A DNA stretch of 64,000 nt from UBA2779 sp965232615. GTDB lineage: Bacteria > Spirochaetota > Spirochaetia > DSM-2461. The stretch lies in assembly GCA_965232615.1 (NCBI GenBank), contig OZ246985.1, forward strand, positions 496,001 to 560,000. Reading direction: 5' to 3'. Under the pieces are notes generated by a model that searched no databases, had not been told where the DNA came from, and worked only from the letters and a program-made list of their open reading frames with translations. The position numbers and the translations under genes are program-made. Positions 1 to 7,138 of the stretch are shown here, piece by piece. Positions within the stretch are counted from its first letter, which is position 1. Every line of letters starts with the position of its first letter.

Positions 1-1286
1 TGATTCTGGAGCGCCTTGTTCCCTACATTGAAGCATGTGGGTCGAAAATTGAGCTGGTGATTACTCTCTCGGCCCCGAAACCCATTGTACTGGGTCACTG
101 GTTGAATATAAGCCGGGCATTGGTAAATCTTGCTTCCAACTCGATAGATGCCATGGAGGGGGGGAGGAGACCCGGGCGATTATCAATTTCTCTAACTGAT
201 GAGGGAAGTGATGCCGTGCTGCTGAGAATTTCAGATAATGGCCATGGGATACCTGAAGCATTACTTAAATGTGACGAGAAAGGAATGCCGGCATTCATTG
301 GGAAATCGACCAAAACGGCCGGTAAGGGTGAAGGATTCGGTACAGTTCAGGTGTGGAGCATCTTTGGTCCTGACCGCCTGAAAGTAGAGAGTAAAACAGG
401 TGAGGGAACCTCCTGGGTCATTCGATTTGAGCGATCTGCCCTTGGATTGACGAAGAAATTCTCTTCGCTGCTGCGGAGATTTCACGAGCTCCAGGGCCTT
501 GCTGAGGAAATTGTTATTGACCGTGATTCCTCCCGGACAGATATTGTTACGGCAATATGGCGGTTACGCAAGAAGGAAATCTTTCTATATGAACTCCTGG
601 AACGCTTCAGCCGTCAGCACAATCTTCGAGATCTTTTTAGAGTTATCCTTTCCTATTGGCAGAAAAGCATCGATGAAAAACAGTTTGAATCCCGAGTGAG
701 CGAATGGAAGGGAGAACATCCAGCGTTGAATACCTGGTTGTCAACAACGGCACGTCAGGTGGCAAATCAGCGCGCAGAATTTGAAAAATATGTGAACCTT
801 GCCGAATACAGAGATGTTCAGCTGAAAAGCTATGGACAATCACTGGACAAAGTTATCATTTTTACCTTGAATCCTTCGACAGGGGATTTCCTGGCCACCG
901 ACAGAAAGCTGGCTGAGCATCTGGACTTTGTAGGATATCTCGGCGGTGATCGGAATTCCGTTTTACGGGGGGAATTTGTTGGAGATATGACGATTAACAA
1001 CAATCCGATTTACCTGGGAGTCTGGTCGGTTGATTCGGATGATGATCTGCTGATCAAGCTGAGTCTACTTCAGGATGGCGCCCGGACGATTTTGAATTAT
1101 GGTATTAATCCGGAGAAAAAACTGGCATTTTATCAATCCACCTATGCACGGCACAGCCGGGATATTGATTCAGATGTATCAAGTACGCTGGGTGAATTCA
1201 CAGCGTATTCTCAGGATGAACTATTGGATAAATTTGTCCGGGAAGCAGATGATGAAATGCAGGGATTTCTTACCGCATTGGATTAG
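1..1286 (+). CDS. Sensor histidine kinase, C-terminal part (5' end outside window)
   Basis: The frame is open from base 3, so the gene starts upstream of the window; the GTG at 57 is only an internal codon. Counting from that GTG, the visible part begins with a histidine-kinase-type ATPase (HATPase_c) domain: N-box around residues 20-33 (NLASNSIDAM), G1 box DNGHGIP near 60-66 and G2 box GEGFG near 91-95. The last 280 or so residues are charged and match no family I recognise. The domain binds ATP and would phosphorylate a histidine in the missing upstream part. The partner response regulator is not visible. A degenerate element end (1292-1301) follows the stop, and the ABC-F gene starts 39 bases downstream. 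Kinase identity rests on the ATPase motifs only. Confidence 0.8.
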   Translation, partial: ILERLVPYIEACGSKIELVITLSAPKPIVLGHWLNISRALVNLASNSIDAMEGGRRPGRLSISLTDEGSDAVLLRISDNGHGIPEALLKCDEKGMPAFIGKSTKTAGKGEGFGTVQVWSIFGPDRLKVESKTGEGTSWVIRFERSALGLTKKFSSLLRRFHELQGLAEEIVIDRDSSRTDIVTAIWRLRKKEIFLYELLERFSRQHNLRDLFRVILSYWQKSIDEKQFESRVSEWKGEHPALNTWLSTTARQVANQRAEFEKYVNLAEYRDVQLKSYGQSLDKVIIFTLNPSTGDFLATDRKLAEHLDFVGYLGGDRNSVLRGEFVGDMTINNNPIYLGVWSVDSDDDLLIKLSLLQDGARTILNYGINPEKKLAFYQSTYARHSRDIDSDVSSTLGEFTAYSQDELLDKFVREADDEMQGFLTALD

Positions 1287-1291
1287 CTTAA

Positions 1292-1301
1292 GGGTACCTT
1301 A
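1292..1301. repeat. Degenerate solo end of the GGGCACCTCT element family
   Basis: The sequence GGGTACCTTAAAA lies six bases after the kinase stop and differs slightly from the GGGTACCTCTAAAA end seen elsewhere. No partner end is nearby. It may be a decayed remnant or chance similarity. Confidence 0.35.
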
Positions 1302-1325
1302 AAATAAAGCATAAGGAGTAAACTC

Positions 1326-2963
1326 ATGCTTACAGTTTCAGATGTCAGTCTTTCTTTCGGGAAACGGCTGTTATTCAAAAATGTGAATATCAAATTTACA
1401 CCCGGGAACTGCTATGGTCTAATTGGTGCCAATGGTTCCGGGAAGTCAACTTTTCTCAACATCCTTTCAGGAGAGCAGGAATATGATTCCGGGCAGGTTC
1501 ATATTCCGGACAATTTGCGTATGGCTGTTTTGGCTCAGCGAAGAGATGCTTTTAATGATTATTCGATTATTTATGCTGTAATTTCAGGCTATAAAAGGCT
1601 TTATTCGGTAATGAAAGAGAGGGAGGAGATCTATTCCAAAACCAGCATGACCGATGAAGAGGGCATGAGAGTCGCAGAACTTGAGGGTGAATTTGCTGAG
1701 ATGGGAGGGTATGAAGCTGAAAGTGAAGCCGCTATTCTACTTGCAGGACTGGGGATTGATGACAGTTTTCACGATAACCTGATGGGTTCAGTGGATGAAA
1801 GCATCAAGGTGCGAGTTCTTATCGCCCAGGCTTTGTTTGGTAATCCAGACATTCTTCTCCTCGATGAGCCAACGAATCACCTGGACATAGAATCAATTCG
1901 ATGGCTGGAAGAATTCCTGATGAAATTCAATAACACTGTCATCGTTGTAAGCCATGACAGACATTTTCTTAACAAGGTTTGTACTCATATCGCTGATATT
2001 GACTTCAATAAGATCAGCCTCTACATGGGGAATTACTCATTCTGGCAGCAGGCAAGTCAACTTATAGCACAGCAGCAGAAAGATCAGCGTAAAAAAGCGG
2101 AAGTCCGTGCAGCAGAACTCAAGGCATTTATTCAACGATTTGCAGCGAATGTGGCAAAAAGCCGTCAAGCCACAAGTCGAATGAAAGAACTGGAAAAACT
2201 TGATCTTGACAGCTTGCCGAAAAGCTCTCGCCGATTCCCCTATTGCGGATTTTCTCCAGAGCGGGCATTGGGAAAGGTTGTATTGGAAACAGAAAAACTC
2301 ACTAAATCCCTGAATGGGGAAGTTCTTTTCAAGGATTGGGATCTGAATCTTCAGGGCGGTGACAAAGTCGGGTTTGTCGGGCCGAATAATCTGGCTAAAA
2401 CCACTTTTATGGATATTATTGCTGGTGATTCAAAGCCGGATTCCGGTCGTTATAAATGGGGTGTTACGGCCACTGTTGATTACTTTCCAAAAGAGAATCA
2501 GTTCTTTTTTAATAGCGGCATGAATCTCATAGACTGGCTTCGTCAGTATTCAGAGGAACAGGATGAAACTTATATTCGAAGCTTCCTTGGGCGCATGCTC
2601 TTTACACAGGACGAGTCTTTGAAGAAGGTAAAAGTACTTTCGGGAGGAGAGAAAGTCCGTTGTCTACTGTCGAAAATGATGCTCAGCAAAGCCAATGTCC
2701 TTGTTCTCGATGATCCTACCGGTCACCTGGATCTGGAAACCATTACCAGTTTGAACAATGGTCTCATTGAGTTCTCCGGTACGATTGTTTTTGCCAGCCA
2801 CGATCACCAGTTCATCAATACCATCGCGAATCGTATTATTGAATTCACACCTGATGGCATTATTGATCGCCGAATGAAATTTGAAGAGTATCTGGAAAAT
2901 CAGGATATTGCATTACTCAGGGATAAGATGTATGGCGGACACCATGAGAGATTGCAGATTTGA
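1326..2963 (+). CDS. ABC-F family ATPase, YbiT-like, with asymmetric ATP sites
   Basis: A 545-residue soluble protein with two ABC ATPase domains joined by a charged linker (about 245-300) and no membrane segments, as in the ABC-F family of ribosome-associated ATPases. It resembles YbiT across its length. NBD1 has Walker A GANGSGKST (34-42) and Walker B DEPTNHLD (180-187), but its signature is eroded (SVDESIKVR, 155-163). NBD2 keeps LSGGEK (438-443), but its Walker A is GPNNLAKTT (352-360) and the catalytic glutamate is aspartate in DDPTGHLD (462-469). One composite ATP site is therefore intact and the other degenerate. A ribosome-binding site, AAGGAG, precedes the ATG. The role in translation is inferred from the family. 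Confidence 0.88.
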   Translation: MLTVSDVSLSFGKRLLFKNVNIKFTPGNCYGLIGANGSGKSTFLNILSGEQEYDSGQVHIPDNLRMAVLAQRRDAFNDYSIIYAVISGYKRLYSVMKEREEIYSKTSMTDEEGMRVAELEGEFAEMGGYEAESEAAILLAGLGIDDSFHDNLMGSVDESIKVRVLIAQALFGNPDILLLDEPTNHLDIESIRWLEEFLMKFNNTVIVVSHDRHFLNKVCTHIADIDFNKISLYMGNYSFWQQASQLIAQQQKDQRKKAEVRAAELKAFIQRFAANVAKSRQATSRMKELEKLDLDSLPKSSRRFPYCGFSPERALGKVVLETEKLTKSLNGEVLFKDWDLNLQGGDKVGFVGPNNLAKTTFMDIIAGDSKPDSGRYKWGVTATVDYFPKENQFFFNSGMNLIDWLRQYSEEQDETYIRSFLGRMLFTQDESLKKVKVLSGGEKVRCLLSKMMLSKANVLVLDDPTGHLDLETITSLNNGLIEFSGTIVFASHDHQFINTIANRIIEFTPDGIIDRRMKFEEYLENQDIALLRDKMYGGHHERLQI

Positions 2964-2966
2964 CAC

Positions 2967-2976
2967 AGAGGTGCCC
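2967..2976. repeat. Solo AGAGGTGCCC element end
   Basis: A perfect AGAGGTGCCC terminal sequence sits three bases after the ABC-F stop codon, between two convergent genes. No opposite end is found nearby, so this is a solo remnant or excision footprint of the small-element family. Confidence 0.55.
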
Positions 2977-2988
2977 ACAGGTATTAAA

Positions 2989-3507
2989 TCATTTAAGATA
3001 AATTTCACCTGATTCCTCCACGATGAGGGTTGAATTACATTCAGTGCATTGAAATTCTCCCATCTCAATGGCCTTTTGTTTTCGTGAGCAACCCGGACAG
3101 CGGAAAATCACAGGGAATACATCGTCGCCAACTAGATTCATAACTTCTTTGTAGTGTTTCTCGATTGCTTCGCCAATGTTGTTACAGTAGGTAAAGTACT
3201 CATTGAACCCAAGAAGATTGAACAGATGAGAGACTTTATGGGTCAGCCCACAAAGAATCATTCTCCCATCTTTTTCGTTTACCATATCCTGAATATAAGT
3301 AAATGCTCCAATTCCTGAGCTGGAAATCAATGATAGTTTCCTGCAGTCAAAAAACAGATAAATGAAGTCAAACCCCATTGCTTCGATCACTCTTTTCTGA
3401 AATTGAAGGGAGTTGGATGAGCTGATTTGACCCTCGATCTTTAACACCAGGCCATTAGGAATAGTATCTGTTTGCCTCATATGAATATCTATTTTGACAT
3501 CCTTCAT
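2989..3507 (-). CDS. STAS-domain protein with C-terminal zinc ribbon
   Basis: A 172-residue protein. Residues 1-120 form a STAS (anti-sigma-factor antagonist) domain; the conserved serine loop ISSSGIGAF (about 61-69) is where a phosphorylated serine sits in this family. Residues 133-172 form a treble-clef or zinc-ribbon-like module with C137, C140, C154 and C157 (CPGC...CTEC). Such proteins act by partner switching with anti-sigma kinases; neither a kinase nor a sigma partner lies next to it, though an unrelated ECF sigma gene is 6.5 kb away. Convergent with the ABC-F gene. The added zinc ribbon is uncommon for a stand-alone STAS protein and may bind a nucleic acid or a partner (inference). 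Confidence 0.82.
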   Translation of the reverse strand: MKDVKIDIHMRQTDTIPNGLVLKIEGQISSSNSLQFQKRVIEAMGFDFIYLFFDCRKLSLISSSGIGAFTYIQDMVNEKDGRMILCGLTHKVSHLFNLLGFNEYFTYCNNIGEAIEKHYKEVMNLVGDDVFPVIFRCPGCSRKQKAIEMGEFQCTECNSTLIVEESGEIYLK

Positions 3508-3612
3508 AATATTGATTGTAACTTGTCTTCTGTATGAATGTCAATTTATCAGGTATCCCTGTGCCTCAAGGAGTTGATATTTCTTTTTTTTTCTATTACT
3601 ATAGAAATCTAA

Positions 3613-4068
3613 ATGCCTGTGAAAGCCCTTTTTGCGACAGTCCTTTTTTCCTTACCTCTTTTTTCCTGGGGACAATCATTCAGTGAAATTGTAGATTTTG
3701 ATTTTGTGTTATCTTCATTGGATGATCCAGCACGGGTAGAAGAAGCCGTTCAATCTCAGCGATTGGTTATCCTGGAAGGTGTTGTAGGTGATTCATCTAT
3801 TGAAAAAACCTCTACTGGTATCAATGTATGGGTTACACTTCTGGGGGGGGCCTGGATTGGCACCCGGGAGGTTCGTTCCTATGCATGCCAGATCCTGTTC
3901 AGGGGAGAATCCTGGCTGGATGTATTTCTCACGATACGGCCCGGAAAACCAACGAAGGATTACATCCCTCCAGGAAGTCAACTACTCATTGTATGCCGAC
4001 TTATGGGCGATACGGATGTGGATGGTACTCCACAAGCTGAAATGGTGGATTATCGAATTCTTGATTAG
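3613..4068 (+). CDS. Hypothetical exported protein
   Basis: 151 residues with an N-terminal signal peptide (hydrophobic residues about 4-19, ending SWG-QS) and no lipobox, so probably periplasmic. The mature part is a small beta-rich domain with conserved-looking stretches (GGAWIGTREV, LLIVCRLMGDTD). I do not recognise a family. No strong ribosome-binding site precedes the ATG; a TATAGA-like -10 lies just upstream. The next reading frame starts 18 bases after the stop, so it may share a transcript with the dehydrogenase fragment and sugar kinase. Confidence 0.55.
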   Translation: MPVKALFATVLFSLPLFSWGQSFSEIVDFDFVLSSLDDPARVEEAVQSQRLVILEGVVGDSSIEKTSTGINVWVTLLGGAWIGTREVRSYACQILFRGESWLDVFLTIRPGKPTKDYIPPGSQLLIVCRLMGDTDVDGTPQAEMVDYRILD

Positions 4069-4085
4069 TCCTCCCCCAGGATAAT

Positions 4086-4388
4086 ATGGAATCGCTGCTT
4101 CCACACTACCCGTATGAACTTGTTAATCAGGACGCACTGGCCAATGCTCTGGGAAATGACCAACTATGCGGAGCGGGAATCAATGTTTGTGAGGTGGAAC
4201 CCATTGAAGAGGATAGTCCACATAAAAAGTTACCGCATGTTATATTGACCCCACACGTAGTCTGGTATTCGGAAGAATCCAAAACCGATCTGAAGCGGCG
4301 GGCCGCCGAGGACGTCGTCAGAGTTTTGAGGGGAGAGTGCGTTAAATTCAATAATTTGAGTATTGAACAGTGGAGAAACAAGTCATGA
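4086..4388 (+). pseudogene. 2-hydroxyacid dehydrogenase, C-terminal remnant
   Basis: About 100 codons match only the last third of D-isomer-specific 2-hydroxyacid dehydrogenases: the ALxxA region, AGINVCEVEP and the substrate-domain return ILTPHVVWYSEES, followed by the terminal helix. The full-length relative in this window (42068-43090) has ITPHMCWYSEN at the same place. The Rossmann nucleotide-binding half is missing and no matching sequence lies upstream, where a different gene ends at 4068. An AGGA ribosome-binding site precedes the ATG, so the fragment may still be translated. Its TGA overlaps the sugar-kinase ATG as ATGA, showing that the two once formed a coupled operon. Confidence 0.75.
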
Positions 4389-5479
4389 ATAAATTGAAAA
4401 TCCGTCCGTCATCCGAATGCCGTTGGGATGCCGCCGCCATGGGTGAAGTCATGCTCCGCTTCGATCCGGGCGAGGGAAGGGTGAAGACGGCCCGTTCTTT
4501 CAGAGTCTGGGAAGGAGGCGGAGAATACAATGTGGTGCGTGGACTGAAACGCTGTTTTGGTCAGAGAACTATGGTGATTACTGGAATTCCTGAAAACGAA
4601 TTGGGGCATCTTTTAGAAGACCTCCTCTTCCAGGGGGGAGTGGATATTTCCCGGGCAAAATGGTTTCCCTACGATGGGATGGGACTCTCTGCCAGGCAGG
4701 GATTGAATTTTGTGGAGAGGGGATTCGGTCTGAGGGGGGCAATAGGGGTATCTGATCGTGGATATACAGCCGCCTCAGCCCTGAAACCCGGTGATGTGGA
4801 TTGGAAAACTCTCTTTGAGGATGAAGGTGTACGCTGGTTCCACTGCGGCGGAATTTTTGCAGCTCTTTCAGATAGTACTGCTGATATTACCATTGAGGCG
4901 ATGAAGGCTGCCAGGGCGGCGGGAACCGTGGTCAGTTACGATCTCAATTACCGACCTTCTCTGTGGCAGTTTAGAGGGGGACAGTCCTGTGCCCAGGAGG
5001 TCAATCGCCGGATAGCCCCTTTGGTGGATGTGATGCTGGGCAATGAGGAGGATTTTTCCGCCGCACTGGGTATACCCATTGATGATGGCGATGTGAACAA
5101 TCTGAAAATTGCAAGCTATCGCCGAATGATGAGGCGTGTTATTGATCTCTATCCCAATTTCAAGGCGGTGGCTGCCACCCTGCGGGAGGTGAAGAGTGCC
5201 ACTCTGAATGACTGGGAAGCACTGCTGTATTTTGATGGGGAATTCCATGAATCCATGGGATGGAAGAATCTTGAAATCCTTGACCGGGTAGGCGGAGGCG
5301 ATTCCTTTGCATCAGGATTGATCTATGGTTTTTTGATGGAAAAGCCCTCCCGTGACTGTGTGAATTATGGAGCTGCCCATGGTGCTCTGGCCATGACAAC
5401 CGCCGGGGACACATCGACCGCTTCTTTGGCGGAAGTAGAAAAAATTGTGAACGGCGAAGATGCACGGGTAATCCGGTGA
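4385..5479 (+). CDS. PfkB-family sugar kinase, 2-keto-3-deoxygluconate kinase-like
   Basis: About 364 residues. PfkB/ribokinase fold: MGEVMLRFDPGEG near the N-terminus, a glycine-rich substrate loop (EGGGEYNV), and the C-terminal anion-hole and catalytic-base motif GGGDSFASG typical of PfkB kinases. The N-terminal pattern resembles KdgK-type kinases, which phosphorylate 2-keto-3-deoxygluconate with ATP. I chose ATG 4385 because it overlaps the preceding TGA (ATGA) and has GTGGAG eight bases upstream; an in-frame ATG at 4370 is less likely. The coupled upstream dehydrogenase fragment suggests a former two-gene sugar-acid pathway. Substrate assignment is tentative. Confidence 0.8.
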   Translation: MNKLKIRPSSECRWDAAAMGEVMLRFDPGEGRVKTARSFRVWEGGGEYNVVRGLKRCFGQRTMVITGIPENELGHLLEDLLFQGGVDISRAKWFPYDGMGLSARQGLNFVERGFGLRGAIGVSDRGYTAASALKPGDVDWKTLFEDEGVRWFHCGGIFAALSDSTADITIEAMKAARAAGTVVSYDLNYRPSLWQFRGGQSCAQEVNRRIAPLVDVMLGNEEDFSAALGIPIDDGDVNNLKIASYRRMMRRVIDLYPNFKAVAATLREVKSATLNDWEALLYFDGEFHESMGWKNLEILDRVGGGDSFASGLIYGFLMEKPSRDCVNYGAAHGALAMTTAGDTSTASLAEVEKIVNGEDARVIR

Positions 5480-5527
5480 TAAAAGCATGACTTTCCGGAA
5501 GGGGAACACAAGCTGCTTTTTCTAAAT

Positions 5528-5537
5528 AGAGGTGCCC
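5528..5537. repeat. Solo AGAGGTGCCC element end
   Basis: Perfect AGAGGTGCCC preceded by TCTAAAT, in the 225-base gap between the kinase and the AlkD-like gene. Bases just after it (GAAGGTATAAA) resemble those after the solo end at 2967 (ACAGGTATTAAA), so a short common flank may have moved with it. Nothing else is recognised in this gap. Confidence 0.5.
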
Positions 5538-5704
5538 TGAAGGTATAAAAGGGATTTTGAATCCCAGGATGGGTTGAGGGGGTTTTACAGGTATTCTGAC
5601 ACACTCTATAGGGAAGTCCGCTGTGTCTGAGAATCCTTTGTATTTCCTACCTTGTATAGTCTTCCTTGTATAATTCCTCAGATATAAACGATAATTAAGA
5701 AGTT

Positions 5705-6409
5705 ATGAATAAAAATGAAGTTTTTAAGCTATTAGATGATAATAAAAATCAGCGGGGTATTGAAAACTGGAATAAAATGAACCGGAGCAATTTGAATAGT
5801 TTTGGAATTGGTTTAACAGTTCTTCGGAAACTTGCGAAGAAAATCGGTCGGGATGCTGAATTAGCAGCCGAACTCTGGAAAACTGATAATCATGATGCAA
5901 AAATTATTTCAATGTTGATTGATGACCCCAGAAAAATGACAAGAGATCAGATTGAGGCACAGGTTGAACAATTGGAAGGAGGGTCTTTGAGTCATGTATT
6001 CTCGTCCTGTGATGCTACTCTTGGTAAAACTGATTTTGTTTTGGACCTGATAAAGGACTGGATTCCAGGTAATGATGAGGTTCGAAAACGCTGTGGATAT
6101 GGTCTTCTATATGAATTGTCAAAATCAAAGAAAAAAAATGCCCCAGACGATCAATACTTCACAGATTACCTTCGTTACATTGAGCAGCATTATGCTGAAG
6201 CTGACAAGCAACTCTTGCTGGCAATGGGAGTTGCTGTACAGGGAATTGGGCATCGAAACAAATATCTTCATGGGCATGCACTTGCCTTAGCCCGAAAAAT
6301 TGGCCCCATAGACTTCAACGAAGAAGGACAGCATTGTGACCCGTATGATGTAGCAAAAAATCTTTCAAGTATGCATTCAATTAAGGGTACCACTAAAGCT
6401 GTTTCTTAG
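5705..6409 (+). CDS. DNA alkylation repair enzyme, AlkD-like
   Basis: 234 residues made almost entirely of helical HEAT-like repeats, matching the AlkC/AlkD family of DNA glycosylases that remove alkylated bases. Recognisable segments include WKTDNHDAKIISMLIDDP (about 58-75), a WxxDNxExR-like helix common to the family, and VRKRCGYGLLYEL. The C-terminus is unusual: the last seven residues and the TAG stop fall within a transposable-element end (6385 onwards), so the native tail has been replaced. The family's usual C-terminal region is therefore slightly altered. Whether it is still active cannot be judged. Confidence 0.78.
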   Translation: MNKNEVFKLLDDNKNQRGIENWNKMNRSNLNSFGIGLTVLRKLAKKIGRDAELAAELWKTDNHDAKIISMLIDDPRKMTRDQIEAQVEQLEGGSLSHVFSSCDATLGKTDFVLDLIKDWIPGNDEVRKRCGYGLLYELSKSKKKNAPDDQYFTDYLRYIEQHYAEADKQLLLAMGVAVQGIGHRNKYLHGHALALARKIGPIDFNEEGQHCDPYDVAKNLSSMHSIKGTTKAVS

Positions 6410-6824
6410 AGGTGCCCTATCAAGTGCTTGAAGAGAAGGGATTGATAGCCGAAAAGGGGATAATCGTGGATGCCAGTTTCAAAGAAGAGAATGCCTCCAA
6501 CAAAGAAAAATCGAAGGTTCGTGTCCGTGTGGAGCACGTATTTGGATTTATGAAAACGACCATGAAAGTGGACAAGTTGCGTACTATAGGCAAAGAAAGA
6601 ATAGAAGGGGTCATTGGACTACTGAACCTGAGCTATAACATCTGTCGTTATGTGTATTTGAGACAATCCCTGGGATAAGTGGGGACTGAATGTGCTCCGT
6701 AAGCCAAAAAAAGCCTGATAACGGGTTGAAATCGCTAAGAAGGGTCGAAATTTTCAGAAAAAAAATGAAAAAAGGACGTTTTTCCCGATTCAAAGGTTGC
6801 AAAACTATTTTTTTAGAGGTACCC
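6385..6824 (+). mobile_element. Internally deleted IS5-family element
   Basis: Bounded by GGGTACCACT (6385) and AGAGGTGCCC (6408) on the left and AGAGGTACCC (6815-6824) on the right, the same ends as the small elements described below. It contains an 88-codon transposase remnant and a 140-base AT-rich tail. The two opposed ends about 13 bases apart on the left (6385 and 6408) suggest that two copies abut. It is the best candidate in the window for the family that once supplied transposase to the small elements. Confidence 0.65.
6412..6678 (+). pseudogene. IS5-family transposase remnant
   Basis: Residues about 8-24 (EKGLIAEKGIIVDASF) match the region of IS5-like DDE transposases carrying the first catalytic Asp. 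After ASNKEK the frame jumps directly to VRVEHVFGFMK and the C-terminal LNLSYNICRYVYL region containing the last catalytic residue (Glu in VEHVFG). The roughly 120-140 residues normally between them, including the second Asp, are missing. The frame begins at a GTG inside the element end. It cannot be catalytically active. Confidence 0.75.
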
Positions 6825-7084
6825 TTTAGGAAATTGACGAAGTGGCGGTGCGTTCCTCGGAGCTTTGCTCCTGCGGTACGCACCTGTTTATGTGAGCATT
6901 TTGACAACATTAAATTTTTTGTCGGTACAAGGCGGCAAAAACGGAGTGTAGCCTAAGCGATTGGCGGTGCGTTCCTCGGAGCTTTGCTCCTGCGGTACGC
7001 ACCTGTTTACATGAGCATTTTGACAACGCAGTAGTGACGGAAAAGATCGAGTCAAGAACTCAATGGGGTTTTTTAGAGGTGCCC
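6825..7084 (-). mobile_element. Small non-autonomous element, long form with two hairpins
   Basis: Shares its left end (AGAGGTACCC, 6815-6824) with the IS5 remnant and ends in AGAGGTGCCC at 7075-7084. In reverse orientation it has the same arms as the copy at 9321-9480 and carries two copies of the 38-bp hairpin (6847-6884 and 6966-7003), separated by a spacer homologous to that in the 12924-13178 copy. There is no coding capacity. It lies directly upstream of the DUF1566 lipoprotein gene. Confidence 0.75.
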
Positions 7085-7138
7085 ATAAGGCTGATATATC
7101 TGATAAGCTATCAATTATCTTATCGAAGGAGAAAGAAA

